NCBI RefSeq assembly: GCF_003060865.1
Contig: NZ_CP028918.1
Span: 3,584,001-3,648,000 of the forward strand
Reading direction: 5' to 3'
Origin: Gemmobacter aquarius
GTDB taxonomy: Bacteria; Pseudomonadota; Alphaproteobacteria; Rhodobacterales; Rhodobacteraceae
DNA: 64,000 bases
The position numbers were made by a program, and so were the translations under genes. The notes under the pieces are model-generated. The model was not told the origin of the DNA. It saw nothing but the letters and a program-made list of their open reading frames with translations, and searched no databases. This document shows, piece by piece, positions 28,130-37,158 of this stretch; the first letter of the stretch is position 1; every line of letters begins with the position of its first letter.

Positions 28130-29280
28130 GCGAGCAGTTCACGCAGCACACCGTTCAGGACGATCCGCCCGCTTGCACTGGCGGTAAGGCGCCCGCCTGT
28201 GGCTGTGACAAGGCCCAGATCGGTCAGGTTCGCAATGCGTCCCGGGTCGAGTTCGGCCCCGTTCAGCCGTTCGAAGCGGGCGATATCCATTCCTTCGGTT
28301 AGCCGCAGCGACATCAACATGTATTCGGTCGCCTGATCGGCGGACGCGATCGGCTCGCGCGGCTGCTCGCCCGCTTTTTCTGCCTCGACAAGGGCCAGCC
28401 ATGCGCCCGGAGCGCGGGGAGCTTCGGTGGCCCAGCGCGTTTCGTCCAGCGTCAGCCGCCCATGCGCTCCGGGACCGATGCCGATGTAATCGCCCATCCG
28501 CCAATAGATCAGATTGTGGCGGCTTTCCGATCCGGGGGCCGCGTGGTTTGACACCTCGTAGGCGGGCATGCCATGGGCTGCACAGACCTCTTGGGTGACC
28601 TCGTACATGTCGGCTTGCACGTCGTCATCGGGAAGGCCGCGCAGCCTGCCGCGTGCAAAGCGGTCGCCAAAGGCGGTGCCGTCTTCGATGGTCAATTGAT
28701 ACATCGACAGATGGTCGACGGCCATCGACAGCGCGGCAGTCAGCTCTGCACGCCAGTCTTGCAAGCTTTGGTCTTGCCGCGCATAGATCAGGTCAAAGCT
28801 GACACGATCAAAGCAATTTCGTGCGATTTCAAAGGCTTGCGTTGCTTCCGCCACTGAATGCAGCCGTCCGAGGCGGCGCAGGTCGGTATCGTTCAGCGCT
28901 TGCACGCCCATCGAAACCCGCGTCACACCCGCGTCGCGATAGCCGCGGAAGCGCCCGGCCTCGACCGAGCCCGGGTTCGCCTCCAGTGTGATTTCCGGAT
29001 CGTTCACCATCGGCCAGGTGGCGCGGATCGCAGTCAGGATGTCCGCTACGATGCCCGGATCCATCAGCGAAGGCGTCCCGCCCCCGAAGAACACGGTTTG
29101 CAGCACGCGGCCTTTGGTTTCGGCCCCAAGGCGGGCAATTTCGCGCAGGTAGGCATTGCGCCAGCGGGTCTGGTCGATGCTGGCGGCGACGTGGCTGTTG
29201 AAATCGCAATAGGGGCATTTCGACTGGCAGAACGGCCAGTGCAGATAGAGCCCGAAGCCGCCTGCTTGCCAGTCTTGCAT
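28126..29280 (-). CDS. hemW: HemW, radical-SAM heme chaperone
   Basis: 384 residues. HWPFCQSKCPYCDFNSH gives the radical-SAM cysteines Cys18, Cys22 and Cys25; FFGGGTPSLM and ITLEANPGSVE are the following SAM motifs; YRMGDYIGIGPGAHGR is the HemW/HemN C-terminal signature. The C-x3-C-x2-C start and the length fit HemW, a heme chaperone for respiratory proteins, rather than the longer coproporphyrinogen dehydrogenase HemN. Overlaps parB tail to tail. Confidence 0.92.
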   Translation of the reverse strand: MQDWQAGGFGLYLHWPFCQSKCPYCDFNSHVAASIDQTRWRNAYLREIARLGAETKGRVLQTVFFGGGTPSLMDPGIVADILTAIRATWPMVNDPEITLEANPGSVEAGRFRGYRDAGVTRVSMGVQALNDTDLRRLGRLHSVAEATQAFEIARNCFDRVSFDLIYARQDQSLQDWRAELTAALSMAVDHLSMYQLTIEDGTAFGDRFARGRLRGLPDDDVQADMYEVTQEVCAAHGMPAYEVSNHAAPGSESRHNLIYWRMGDYIGIGPGAHGRLTLDETRWATEAPRAPGAWLALVEAEKAGEQPREPIASADQATEYMLMSLRLTEGMDIARFERLNGAELDPGRIANLTDLGLVTATGGRLTASASGRIVLNGVLRELLA

Positions 29281-29283
29281 CGC

Positions 29284-29658
29284 TTATCCTTTGAAAGCCG
29301 TAACCTCGATCTCGACCTTCATTTCGGGGCGGATCAGGCCGGCGATCACCATCGTCGCGGCGGGGCGAATGTCGGCAAGCGCCGCGCCCAAGGCGGGCAC
29401 CAGGTCTTCGACCAGCGCAGTATCGGTGACGGTGTATTGGACGCGCACGATATCGTCCATCGTGAAGCCTGCTTGGGTCAGCACCGAACCGATGGTGGCA
29501 AAGCAGTTGCGGGCCTGATCGGCGATGCCTTCAGGCATGGTCATGGTGGCGTAGTCGTAACCGGTGACGCCTGAAACAAAGCACCAACCGCCTTTGACGA
29601 CCGCACGGCTATAGCCCATCGTCGCCTCGAACGGCGATCCTGTGGAAATGCGTTTCAT
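29284..29658 (-). CDS. RidA/YjgF-family enamine/imine deaminase
   Basis: 124 residues, one RidA domain. GGWCFVSGVTGYDYATM, QARNCFATIGSVLTQAGFTMDDIVRVQYTVTD and the C-terminal MVIAGLIRPEMKVEIEVTAF with the conserved arginine are visible. RidA proteins hydrolyse reactive enamines made by PLP enzymes such as the threonine deaminase encoded at 40716-41963. Start ATG 29658 overlaps the rdgB stop as ATGA; the ATG at 29667 is three codons upstream. Confidence 0.88.
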   Translation of the reverse strand: MKRISTGSPFEATMGYSRAVVKGGWCFVSGVTGYDYATMTMPEGIADQARNCFATIGSVLTQAGFTMDDIVRVQYTVTDTALVEDLVPALGAALADIRPAATMVIAGLIRPEMKVEIEVTAFKG

Positions 29659-30263
29659 GTGAAGCATCCTTTCACCAGCTTACGGAAGGCATCGGCGCGA
29701 TGGCTGATCTCGTTCTTCTTCCAGCGGTCCATTTCGCCACAGGTGATGTCATGGCCATCCGGCTGGAACATCGGGTCATAGCCGTGGCCCTGCGTGCCGC
29801 GCATGGGCCAGACGACCTGACCGTGCATCACGCCTTCGAACACTTCGTCGTGCCCGTCTGGCCATGCGAGGACGAGCGTGCTGCGAAACTGGGCGCGACG
29901 GGGGTAGGGGGCGTTCATCGCTTCGAGTTCGGACCAGACGCGGGTCATGCCGATGGTGAAATCGCGGCCCATCGGGGTTTCGGTCCAGTCGGCAGTGTAA
30001 ACCCCGGGCGCGCCGCCCAAGGCATCGACCGATATGCCGGAATCGTCGGCTAAAGCGGGCAGGCCTGACGCTTTGGCGGCGAAATGCGCCTTGATGCGGG
30101 CGTTGCCGATAAAGGTGGTTTCCGTCTCGGCGGGTTCGGAAAGGCCGAGCTCTCCCGCCGAGGTGACGTTTACCGAATACGGCTCTAACAAGGCCGAAAT
30201 CTCTTCCAGCTTGCCCTTGTTATGGGTCGCGACCAATAGCCGTGGTTCGGTAAACTTACGCAT
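29655..30263 (-). CDS. rdgB: RdgB, dITP/XTP pyrophosphatase (HAM1 family)
   Basis: 202 residues. LLVATHNKGKLEEISALL at the N-terminus, ADDSGISVDALGGAPGVYTADW with the catalytic acidic residues, GHGYDPMF and the C-terminal KNEISHRADAFRKL. It removes deaminated purine nucleotides from the dNTP pool. Overlaps rph upstream as TGATG and ridA downstream as ATGA. Confidence 0.95.
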   Translation of the reverse strand: MRKFTEPRLLVATHNKGKLEEISALLEPYSVNVTSAGELGLSEPAETETTFIGNARIKAHFAAKASGLPALADDSGISVDALGGAPGVYTADWTETPMGRDFTIGMTRVWSELEAMNAPYPRRAQFRSTLVLAWPDGHDEVFEGVMHGQVVWPMRGTQGHGYDPMFQPDGHDITCGEMDRWKKNEISHRADAFRKLVKGCFT

Positions 30264-30976
30264 CAGGCCAAGGCTGCTTTCTGTGCGGCGACCAGTTCGG
30301 CGCAGCCCGCTTCGGCGAGGTCGAGCAATTGGCCCATTTCATCGCGCGAGAAGGTCGCGCCTTCGGCAGACATCTGCACTTCGATCAGCCGGCCCCGGCC
30401 GGTCAGGATGAAGTTGCCGTCGGTGCCAGCGGTCGAATCCTCGGCATAGTCGAGGTCGAGCACGGCTTGGCCCGCGTAGATGCCGCATGAAATTGCGGCG
30501 ACGTGGTCGATGATCGGGTCGCTGACGATCGCGCCGGATTTCAGCAGTTTCGCCACGGCGAGTTGCAGCGCGACAAATCCGCCGGTGATCGATGCGCAGC
30601 GGGTGCCGCCATCGGCCTGGATCACGTCGCAATCGATGACGATCTGGCGTTCGCCCAGTGCCGAACGGTCGACGCCTGCGCGCAGGGCGCGGCCGATCAG
30701 GCGCTGGATTTCCTGCGTGCGGCCAGATTGCTTGCCCGCCGCCGCTTCACGCCGCGTACGCGAATTGGTGGCGCGGGGCAGCATGCCGTATTCCGCCGTG
30801 ACCCAGCCAAGGCCTGTGTTTTTCAGGAAAGGCGGGGCCTTGTCTTCGATCGTGGCCGAGCAGAGGACGTGGGTTTCGCCCATCTTGATCAGGCACGATC
30901 CTTCGGCGTGTTTCATCACATTGGGTTCGATGCTGATGAGCCGCGGTTCGTTGAGTTTCCGGCCGGATGGGCGCAT
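30263..30976 (-). CDS. rph: Ribonuclease PH
   Basis: 237 residues, full length. [17 protein letters not shown] start, [57 protein letters not shown] with phosphate-binding residues, and [21 protein letters not shown] phosphorolytic 3' exoribonuclease that trims tRNA ends. Divergent from hrcA; the rph-hrcA-grpE arrangement is common in alphaproteobacteria. Confidence 0.96.
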   Translation of the reverse strand: MRPSGRKLNEPRLISIEPNVMKHAEGSCLIKMGETHVLCSATIEDKAPPFLKNTGLGWVTAEYGMLPRATNSRTRREAAAGKQSGRTQEIQRLIGRALRAGVDRSALGERQIVIDCDVIQADGGTRCASITGGFVALQLAVAKLLKSGAIVSDPIIDHVAAISCGIYAGQAVLDLDYAEDSTAGTDGNFILTGRGRLIEVQMSAEGATFSRDEMGQLLDLAEAGCAELVAAQKAALA

Positions 30977-31103
30977 GTCTTGATCCTTGTATCGATTGGG
31001 GTCAGATACGCAGTCAGGCCCCTTCTGTGCAAGCCTGTTTCAGGCGGCGATTGACGGGCGGCAGGGGCAGGGTAATCTCGGTCTCTGCGTAGAGAGGCGG
31101 ACA

Positions 31104-32165
31104 ATGACGGACGGTTCGAAAATCCTGTCAGATATGAACGACCGCTCGCGCGAGGTGTTTCGCCGCGTGGTCGAAGGGTATCTGGAGTCGGGCGATCCGG
31201 TAGGGTCGCGCACGCTGACGCGCAGCATGACCGAAAAGCTTTCGGCGGCGACGATCCGAAACGTGATGCAGGATCTGGAGTTTCTGGGGCTTCTGGACAG
31301 CCCGCATGTCTCGGCGGGGCGGATTCCGACGCAGCTGGGGTTGCGGATGTTCGTCGACAGCCTGCTCGAGGTGGGCAGTCTGGCAGATGAGGATCGCGAG
31401 CGGATCGACGCGACCACCGGGTCGAACGATCAGGACGTGGCGTCCTTGCTTGACCATGTCGGTGCGGCGCTGTCGGGCATCACGCGGGGGGCCAGTCTGG
31501 TGCTGGCGCCCAAGGTGGAAGCGCCGATCCGGCATATCGAATTCGTGTCGCTGTCGCCCGATCGCGCATTGGTGGTGTTGGTGCTGGCCAACGGGCAGGT
31601 CGAGAACCGGATTTTCACCCCGCCGCCCGGCCAGACGCCCAGTTCGATGCGCGAGGCCGCGAATTTCCTGAACGCGCTGGCCGAGGGCAAGACGCTGACC
31701 GAGTTGCGCCGGACCATCACGGCGGAAATCGGCAAGCGGCGTCAAGAGATCGACGTGTTGGCGCAAGATCTGGTGCAGTCGGGTCTGGCGGTCTGGGAAA
31801 ACCCCGGAGAGACATCCGAGCGGCTGATCGTGCGTGGCCGGGCGAACCTGATCGAGGAAGAGGGCATCGACCTTGAACGGATTCGCAGCCTGTTCGACGA
31901 TCTGGAGCGCAAGCGCGACATCGCCGAATTCCTCGAATTGGCGGAAACCGGCGAGGGGGTGCGTATTTTTATCGGGTCCGAGAACAAACTCTTCTCACTT
32001 TCGGGTTCAAGTCTCGTCGTTTCTCCTTATATGAACGCGGATCGGAAAATCATCGGCGCGGTGGGCGTGATTGGTCCGACCCGGCTGAATTATGGCCGGA
32101 TCGTTCCCATCGTGGATTACACCGCGCAACTCGTCGGACGGTTGATGTCTGATCGGGGCAAGTGA
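31104..32165 (+). CDS. hrcA: HrcA, heat-shock repressor
   Basis: 353 residues. The winged-helix N-terminus holds SREVFRRVVEGYLESGDPVGSRTLTR and SAATIRNVMQDLEFLGLLDSPHVSAGRIPT. The C-terminus contains FIGSENKLFSLSGSSLVVSPY and GPTRLNYGRIVPIVDYTAQLV. HrcA represses groESL-type genes through CIRCE elements with help from GroEL; I found no CIRCE repeat before hrcA or grpE here. Start ATG 31104 follows AGAGAGGCGG; the upstream frame to 30987 is unsupported. Confidence 0.94.
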   Translation: MTDGSKILSDMNDRSREVFRRVVEGYLESGDPVGSRTLTRSMTEKLSAATIRNVMQDLEFLGLLDSPHVSAGRIPTQLGLRMFVDSLLEVGSLADEDRERIDATTGSNDQDVASLLDHVGAALSGITRGASLVLAPKVEAPIRHIEFVSLSPDRALVVLVLANGQVENRIFTPPPGQTPSSMREAANFLNALAEGKTLTELRRTITAEIGKRRQEIDVLAQDLVQSGLAVWENPGETSERLIVRGRANLIEEEGIDLERIRSLFDDLERKRDIAEFLELAETGEGVRIFIGSENKLFSLSGSSLVVSPYMNADRKIIGAVGVIGPTRLNYGRIVPIVDYTAQLVGRLMSDRGK

Positions 32166-32179
32166 GAAGGCGACAGGTT

Positions 32180-32716
32180 ATGGCAGACGACAAGACGGTT
32201 TCGGAAGAGTTCGCGATCGAGGAGGGGCTGAACGAGTTCGCCGAGGCGGACGAGCTGGATGCGCTTCGGGCCGAACGAGACGAGATGCGCGACCGTTTCA
32301 TGCGGGCCTTGGCCGATGCCGAGAACGCCCGCAAACGCGGCGAGCGTGACCGGCGCGAGGCCGAGCAATATGGCGGATCGAAACTGGCGCGCGATCTGCT
32401 GCCGGTTTATGACAACCTGAACCGCGCGCTTCAGGCTGCGACCGACGAGCAAAAGGCGGCTGCCGCCGCGCTGTTCGAAGGCGTGCAACTGACATTGCGC
32501 GAGCTGACGAATGTGATGACGAAACATGGCATGAAGCCGATCACGCCCGCCGTGGGCGACACGTTCGACCCGCAAAGCCACGAGGCAATGTTCGAAGCGC
32601 CGCTTCCGGGAACCAAGGTTGGCCAGATCATCCAGGTGATGACCGAGGGGTTCATGCTGCATGACCGCCTGCTCCGTCCGGCGCAGGTCGGGGTTTCTTC
32701 GAATACGGCTGGCTGA
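32180..32716 (+). CDS. grpE: GrpE, nucleotide exchange factor for DnaK
   Basis: 178 residues. Acidic N-terminus, long helix ELDALRAERDEMRDRFMRALADAENARKR, then LARDLLPVYDNLNRAL and the C-terminal beta domain with GDTFDPQSHEAMF and IIQVMTEGFMLHDRLLRPAQVGV. ATG 32180 (MADDKTVSEEF) is the likely start; GTG 32162, which overlaps the hrcA stop, would add six residues. dnaK and dnaJ are not in the window. Confidence 0.94.
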   Translation: MADDKTVSEEFAIEEGLNEFAEADELDALRAERDEMRDRFMRALADAENARKRGERDRREAEQYGGSKLARDLLPVYDNLNRALQAATDEQKAAAAALFEGVQLTLRELTNVMTKHGMKPITPAVGDTFDPQSHEAMFEAPLPGTKVGQIIQVMTEGFMLHDRLLRPAQVGVSSNTAG

Positions 32717-32728
32717 ATTCGGCCAATG

Positions 32729-32750
32729 CCGGGGGGCTTTCTGCCCCCGG
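32729..32750. terminator. GC-rich hairpin between grpE and mutS
   Basis: CCGGGGGGC (32729-32737) pairs with GCCCCCGG (32743-32750) around TTTCT with one unpaired G, between two convergent genes. No long T-run, so termination efficiency is uncertain. Confidence 0.5.
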
Positions 32751-32765
32751 ACCCCCGCAGGCGGG

Positions 32766-35402
32766 TCAGGCTTTCAGGGCGTCTTTCAATTCATAGATCA
32801 GGCGCAGGGCGTCTTTTGGGCTGAGTTCGTCGGGGTGGATATTCGCCAGCATCGCCTCCAAGGGTGAGGATTTGGCGACCGGTCGCGCGGCGGCGGGGGC
32901 GATGCTGAACAACGGCAGGTCGTCGATCAACGCCTTGGGCCGTGCGCCGCCCTGACGTTCGCCGCTTTCCAGGGCTTCGAGCACGATCTTGGCGCGGTCG
33001 ATCACGCTTTGCGGCAACCCGGCAAGGCGGGCGACTTGCACGCCGTAGCTGCGGTCGGCGGCGCCTTTCTTGACCTCGTGCAGGAAGATCACGTCGCCTT
33101 CCCATTCCTTGACCGTGACAGTGGCGTTTTCAACGCCCGTCAGCTTGCCGGCGAGGGCGGTCATTTCGTGGTAATGCGTGGCGAAAAGCGCGCGGCAGCG
33201 GTTGGCTTCGTGCAGGTGTTCCAGCGTGGCCCATGCGATGGAAAGGCCATCGTAGGTCGCGGTGCCGCGACCGATTTCGTCGAGGATCACAAGCGCGCGG
33301 TCGTCGGCCTGGTTCAGGATGGCGGCGGTTTCGACCATTTCCACCATGAATGTAGAGCGGCCACGGGCGAGGTCATCCGCCGCGCCGACGCGGCTGAACA
33401 ATTGGCTGACGAGGCCGATATGGGCCGATGCGGCGGGAACGTAGCTGCCAGCTTGGGCCAGAAGCGCGATGAGGGCGTTCTGGCGCAGGAAGGTGGATTT
33501 CCCCGCCATGTTCGGGCCGGTCAGCAGCCAGATGGCGGGGGTTTCGCCGCCTGTCAGCGCGCAGTCGTTGGCGACGAAGGGGCCGCTGCCCTGCTTTCGC
33601 AGGGCGCGTTCCACGACAGGGTGGCGCCCGCCCGTGATTTCAAAGGCGCGGGATGCGTCGACCACGGGTTCGCACCAGTCTTCGTCGGCGGCGAGGTCGG
33701 CGAAGGCTGCGGTCAGGTCGATCTCGGCCAAGGCGCGGGCGGCGGCGCCGATGGGGCCTGCATAGGCGAGGATGGCTTGGCGCAGAATCTCGAAGTGGCG
33801 CTTTTCGATTTCAAGCGCGTGGTTGCCCGCGTTCAGGATGCGGGTTTCGAGTTCGGAAAGGTCGACGGTCGTGAAGCGGACCTGTCCTGCGGTGGTCTGG
33901 CGGTGAATGAACTTTTCATTCAGCGGGGCCGAGAGCATGCGTTCGGCATGGGTGGACGTGGTTTCGATGAAATAGCCCAGCACGTTGTTGTGCTTGATCT
34001 TCAGGCTTTGGATGCCGGTTTCGGCGATGAAATCGGCCTGCATGGCGGCGATGACGCCGCGGCCTTCGTCGCGCAGGCGGCGGGCGTCGTCGAGTTCGGG
34101 GTCGTATTCCGGTGCGACAAAGCCGCCATCGCGGGCGAGGAGCGGGGGTTCGGCGACGAGCGCCTGATCGAGCAGGTCGGCGAGGGGATTGTGGCCGGTC
34201 AAAGACTTGGCCGCTTCGGCGAGCAAGGGGGGCATGCCGGACAGACGGGCGGCGATGGTGCCTGACTGGGCAAGCCCTGCGCGGATCGCCGTCAGGTCAC
34301 GGGGGCCGCCGCGGTCGAGCGCGAGGCGGGACAGGGCGCGGTCCATATCCGGAACGCGGCGGAGCCCATCGCGCAGGTCAGAGCGGAGGCGGGGTTGGTC
34401 GAGCAGGTGGCGGACGGCTTCAAGGCGGCTGTGGATGGTGGCAAGGTCGCGCGAGGGGGCCGAAATGCGGCGTTCCAGCAGGCGGGCACCGGGGGCCGTG
34501 ACGGTGCGGTCGATTGCCGCGAGGAGCGATCCGTCGCGCCCACCTGACAGGGCTGCGGTGAGTTCGAGGTTGCGGCGGGTTGCGGCGTCGATCTGCAGGG
34601 TGCCGCCTGCTGCCTCTTTCAGGGGGGCGCGCAGGAGGGGGAGTTTGCCGCGCTGGGTAAGGTCGAGGTAGTCGACAAGCGCGCCCATGGCCGAAAGTTC
34701 GGCGCGGTCAAACAGGCCGAAGGCATCGAGCGAGGAGACGGAGAACAGGGTGCAGAGCCGCTTTTCGGCAGAGGTGGAATCGAACGATCCACGTGACAGC
34801 GGGGTAAGGGCTGCGCCGTATTCAGAGACCATCATGGCCCAATCAGACTCTCGCGCCTCGCTGACCAGCAGTTCGCGCGGCGCAAGGCGGGCGAGTTCGG
34901 GGCCGAGGCGGGCAGGCGGGCAGGGCATCACGCGGAATTCGCCGGTCGATATATCGGCCCATGCGAGGGCGGCTTCGTCCCGCACCTCGGCATAGGCTGC
35001 GAGGAAGTTGTGGCGGCGGGCTTCCAAGAGCGCGTCTTCAGTCAGGGTGCCGGGAGTGACAAGGCGGACGACATCGCGTTTCACCACCGATTTATAGCCG
35101 CGTTTTTTCGCATCGGCCGGGTCTTCGAGCTGTTCGGCGATGGCGACACGAAAGCCTTTGCGGATCAGTTGCAAAAGGTAGCCTTCGGCCGAATGGACCG
35201 GAACGCCGCACATGGCGATGGGTTCGCCAAGGTGGGTGCCGCGTTTGGTCAGGGCGATATCCAGCGCCTCGGCTGCCGCGATGGCATCGTCGAAGAACAT
35301 TTCGTAGAAATCGCCCATGCGGTAGAACAGCAGCGCGCCGGGGTTCTGCGCCTTGATGTCGAGATATTGCGCCATCATCGGCGTGACGGTGTCTTCGGTC
35401 AT
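32766..35402 (-). CDS. mutS: MutS, DNA mismatch recognition ATPase
   Basis: 878 residues. Mismatch-reading motif GDFYEMFF with Phe32 and Glu34; Walker A LTGPNMAGKSTFLRQ at about residue 629; Walker B LVILDEIGRGTATYDGLSI at about 706-720; FATHYHEM; C-terminal tail DALRLIYELKDALKA resembling the tetramerisation segment. Start ATG 35402 (MTEDTVTPMM) agrees with the family N-terminus and excludes 42 upstream in-frame residues. Divergent from the aminotransferase gene. Confidence 0.97.
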   Translation of the reverse strand: MTEDTVTPMMAQYLDIKAQNPGALLFYRMGDFYEMFFDDAIAAAEALDIALTKRGTHLGEPIAMCGVPVHSAEGYLLQLIRKGFRVAIAEQLEDPADAKKRGYKSVVKRDVVRLVTPGTLTEDALLEARRHNFLAAYAEVRDEAALAWADISTGEFRVMPCPPARLGPELARLAPRELLVSEARESDWAMMVSEYGAALTPLSRGSFDSTSAEKRLCTLFSVSSLDAFGLFDRAELSAMGALVDYLDLTQRGKLPLLRAPLKEAAGGTLQIDAATRRNLELTAALSGGRDGSLLAAIDRTVTAPGARLLERRISAPSRDLATIHSRLEAVRHLLDQPRLRSDLRDGLRRVPDMDRALSRLALDRGGPRDLTAIRAGLAQSGTIAARLSGMPPLLAEAAKSLTGHNPLADLLDQALVAEPPLLARDGGFVAPEYDPELDDARRLRDEGRGVIAAMQADFIAETGIQSLKIKHNNVLGYFIETTSTHAERMLSAPLNEKFIHRQTTAGQVRFTTVDLSELETRILNAGNHALEIEKRHFEILRQAILAYAGPIGAAARALAEIDLTAAFADLAADEDWCEPVVDASRAFEITGGRHPVVERALRKQGSGPFVANDCALTGGETPAIWLLTGPNMAGKSTFLRQNALIALLAQAGSYVPAASAHIGLVSQLFSRVGAADDLARGRSTFMVEMVETAAILNQADDRALVILDEIGRGTATYDGLSIAWATLEHLHEANRCRALFATHYHEMTALAGKLTGVENATVTVKEWEGDVIFLHEVKKGAADRSYGVQVARLAGLPQSVIDRAKIVLEALESGERQGGARPKALIDDLPLFSIAPAAARPVAKSSPLEAMLANIHPDELSPKDALRLIYELKDALKA

Positions 35403-35509
35403 ATTTCCCCCGGCTGTTGGCGCGAGACTACAAAAGCGGGCGGGTTGCGGAAAGGGCCATTGCGCGGGGCGGGCGCTTGGGTAGGTTTGCGGGAAAGATA
35501 GGGGGCACC

Positions 35510-36412
35510 ATGGCCGAGCACGTTTCAACCCATGCCGCAGAGGAGGATGCGAGGAACGAGCGTATCCTGATTTACGTGAACGGGCGGATCGTTCCCAAGG
35601 CCGAGGCGGTGGTTTCGGTTTACGACTCGGGTTTCATGCTGGGCGATGGCGTCTGGGAAGGGATACGGCTTTACGAAGGCAAGTGGGCCTTTATCGACGA
35701 GCATATGGACCGGCTGTTCGAAGCGGCGAAGGCCATCGATCTGGATATCGGGATGACCAAGGAACAGGTCATTTCTGCCGTGTCAGAGACGCAAAAGGCC
35801 AACGGTATGGTCAGCGACGCCCATGCGCGCCTGATGGTGACGCGGGGGGTCAAGACGCGGCCGTTCCAGAACCCGCGTCTGTCGCAGCAGGGGCCGACGG
35901 TGGCGATCATCATGGAACATTCCAAGCCCAAGATCCCGAGGCCGATCACGCTGGCCACCGTGCCGCATCTGCGGGGGTTGCCGATGACGCAGGACCCCAA
36001 GCTGAACAGCCATTCCAAGCTGAATTGCATTCTGGCCTGTATCGCCGCGCAAAAGGCGGGCGCGGACGAGGCGTTGATGCTGGATGTGCATGGCTTTGTG
36101 AACACGACGAACGCGTGCAACTTTTTCATCGTGCGGAAAGGCGCGGTTTGGACCAGCACGGGCGATTACTGCATGAACGGGATCACACGGGGCAAGGTGA
36201 TCGAGGTGTGCCACGAGGCGGGGATACCCGTGTATGAGCGGAATTTCAGTCTGGTCGATACCTATGGCGCGGACGAGGCGTTTCTGACCGGCACGTTCGG
36301 CGCGCAGACGCCTGTGGGGATGATCGACGGGCGGCAGATCGGGACAGGGCAGATGGGGCCGATGACCGAGCGGCTGAGGGCGCTTTACAAGGCGAAGGTT
36401 GCCGCGTCGTGA
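35510..36412 (+). CDS. Class IV PLP-dependent aminotransferase (branched-chain/D-amino-acid type)
   Basis: 300 residues of fold-type IV. ILIYVNGRIVPKAEAVVSVYDSGFMLGDGVWEGIRLYEG is the usual N-terminal domain, the Schiff-base lysine is Lys170 in LNSHSKLNCI, and the cofactor-phosphate part is GFVNTTNACNFFIV and MNGITRGKVIEV. Family members include branched-chain, D-alanine and 4-amino-4-deoxychorismate lyase enzymes, and substrate choice cannot be read by eye. First gene of a tight three-gene operon with a sulfotransferase and a dioxygenase, which argues for a specialised substrate rather than the housekeeping IlvE role. Confidence 0.85.
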   Translation: MAEHVSTHAAEEDARNERILIYVNGRIVPKAEAVVSVYDSGFMLGDGVWEGIRLYEGKWAFIDEHMDRLFEAAKAIDLDIGMTKEQVISAVSETQKANGMVSDAHARLMVTRGVKTRPFQNPRLSQQGPTVAIIMEHSKPKIPRPITLATVPHLRGLPMTQDPKLNSHSKLNCILACIAAQKAGADEALMLDVHGFVNTTNACNFFIVRKGAVWTSTGDYCMNGITRGKVIEVCHEAGIPVYERNFSLVDTYGADEAFLTGTFGAQTPVGMIDGRQIGTGQMGPMTERLRALYKAKVAAS

Positions 36413-36422
36413 GGATTGCCCC

Positions 36423-37139
36423 ATGAAACTTGCGATGTGGTCGGGGCCGCGCAACCTGTCGACGGCGCTGATGTATGCCTTTGCCGCGCGGGGTGATTGC
36501 GCGGTCTGGGACGAGCCGTTCTATGCGGCTTACCTTGCGGCGACGGGTATCGACCATCCGATGAAGGACGAGGTGATCGCGGCGGGCGAGGTGGATGCGG
36601 GGCGCGTGGGGGCGGCCTGTGTCGGGCCTGTGCCCGAGGGGCGGGCGATCTGGTACCAGAAGCACATGACGATGCATATGGTCGCCGGTTTCGACCGCGA
36701 TTTCATGCGGGGGCTGACCAACGTCTTCCTGATCCGTCATCCTGCGCGGGTGGTGGCGAGCTATTCGAAAAAGCGAGAGGCGCCAACACTGGCCGACCTT
36801 GGCTTTGTGCAGCAGGCGGAATTGTTCGAGCAGGTGGCGGGTTTCACGGGGACGGCGCCCTTGGTTGTGGACAGCGCCGATATCCGCGCCAACCCGCGCA
36901 GCACGCTGGGGCGGCTGTGTGCGGCGCTGGGGATTCCTTTTGTCGAAGGGATGTTGCGGTGGCAGGCGGGGCCGAAACCGTTCGACGGGGTCTGGGCGCC
37001 GCATTGGTATAACGCGGTCCATGCCTCGACCGGGATAGACGAACCCGAGGGGGATTTGCCGTCGCTGGCGGCGGAATATGCGCCTTTGGTCGAACAGGCG
37101 ATGCCCTATTATCAAAGACTTGCGGCGCGGCGGATTTGA
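36423..37139 (+). CDS. Sulfotransferase-family P-loop protein
   Basis: 238 residues. The N-terminal MWSGPRNLSTALMYAF resembles the 5'-phosphosulfate-binding loop of PAPS sulfotransferases, VFLIRHPARVVASYSKK at about 101-117 resembles the 3'-phosphate-binding segment, and WDEPFYAAYL and the C-terminal PYYQRLAARRI are typical of this subfamily. The gene sits 10 bases after the aminotransferase and 19 before the dioxygenase. It may sulfate a small molecule, or may use the fold differently. Cytoplasmic. No sulfate-activation genes are nearby. Confidence 0.75.
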   Translation: MKLAMWSGPRNLSTALMYAFAARGDCAVWDEPFYAAYLAATGIDHPMKDEVIAAGEVDAGRVGAACVGPVPEGRAIWYQKHMTMHMVAGFDRDFMRGLTNVFLIRHPARVVASYSKKREAPTLADLGFVQQAELFEQVAGFTGTAPLVVDSADIRANPRSTLGRLCAALGIPFVEGMLRWQAGPKPFDGVWAPHWYNAVHASTGIDEPEGDLPSLAAEYAPLVEQAMPYYQRLAARRI

Positions 37140-37158
37140 CAGATTTGGAGGATGCGGG

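Noticed and set aside
29651..29666. parS-like CGTTTCATGTGAAGCA at the ridA/rdgB junction.
   Set aside because: Three mismatches to the 16-base consensus including the central CG; the sequence is explained by the ridA start codon region. True sites here are perfect.
31000..31103. CIRCE element (TTAGCACTC-N9-GAGTGCTAA) expected with hrcA.
   Set aside because: Looked for upstream of hrcA and grpE; no matching inverted repeat found.
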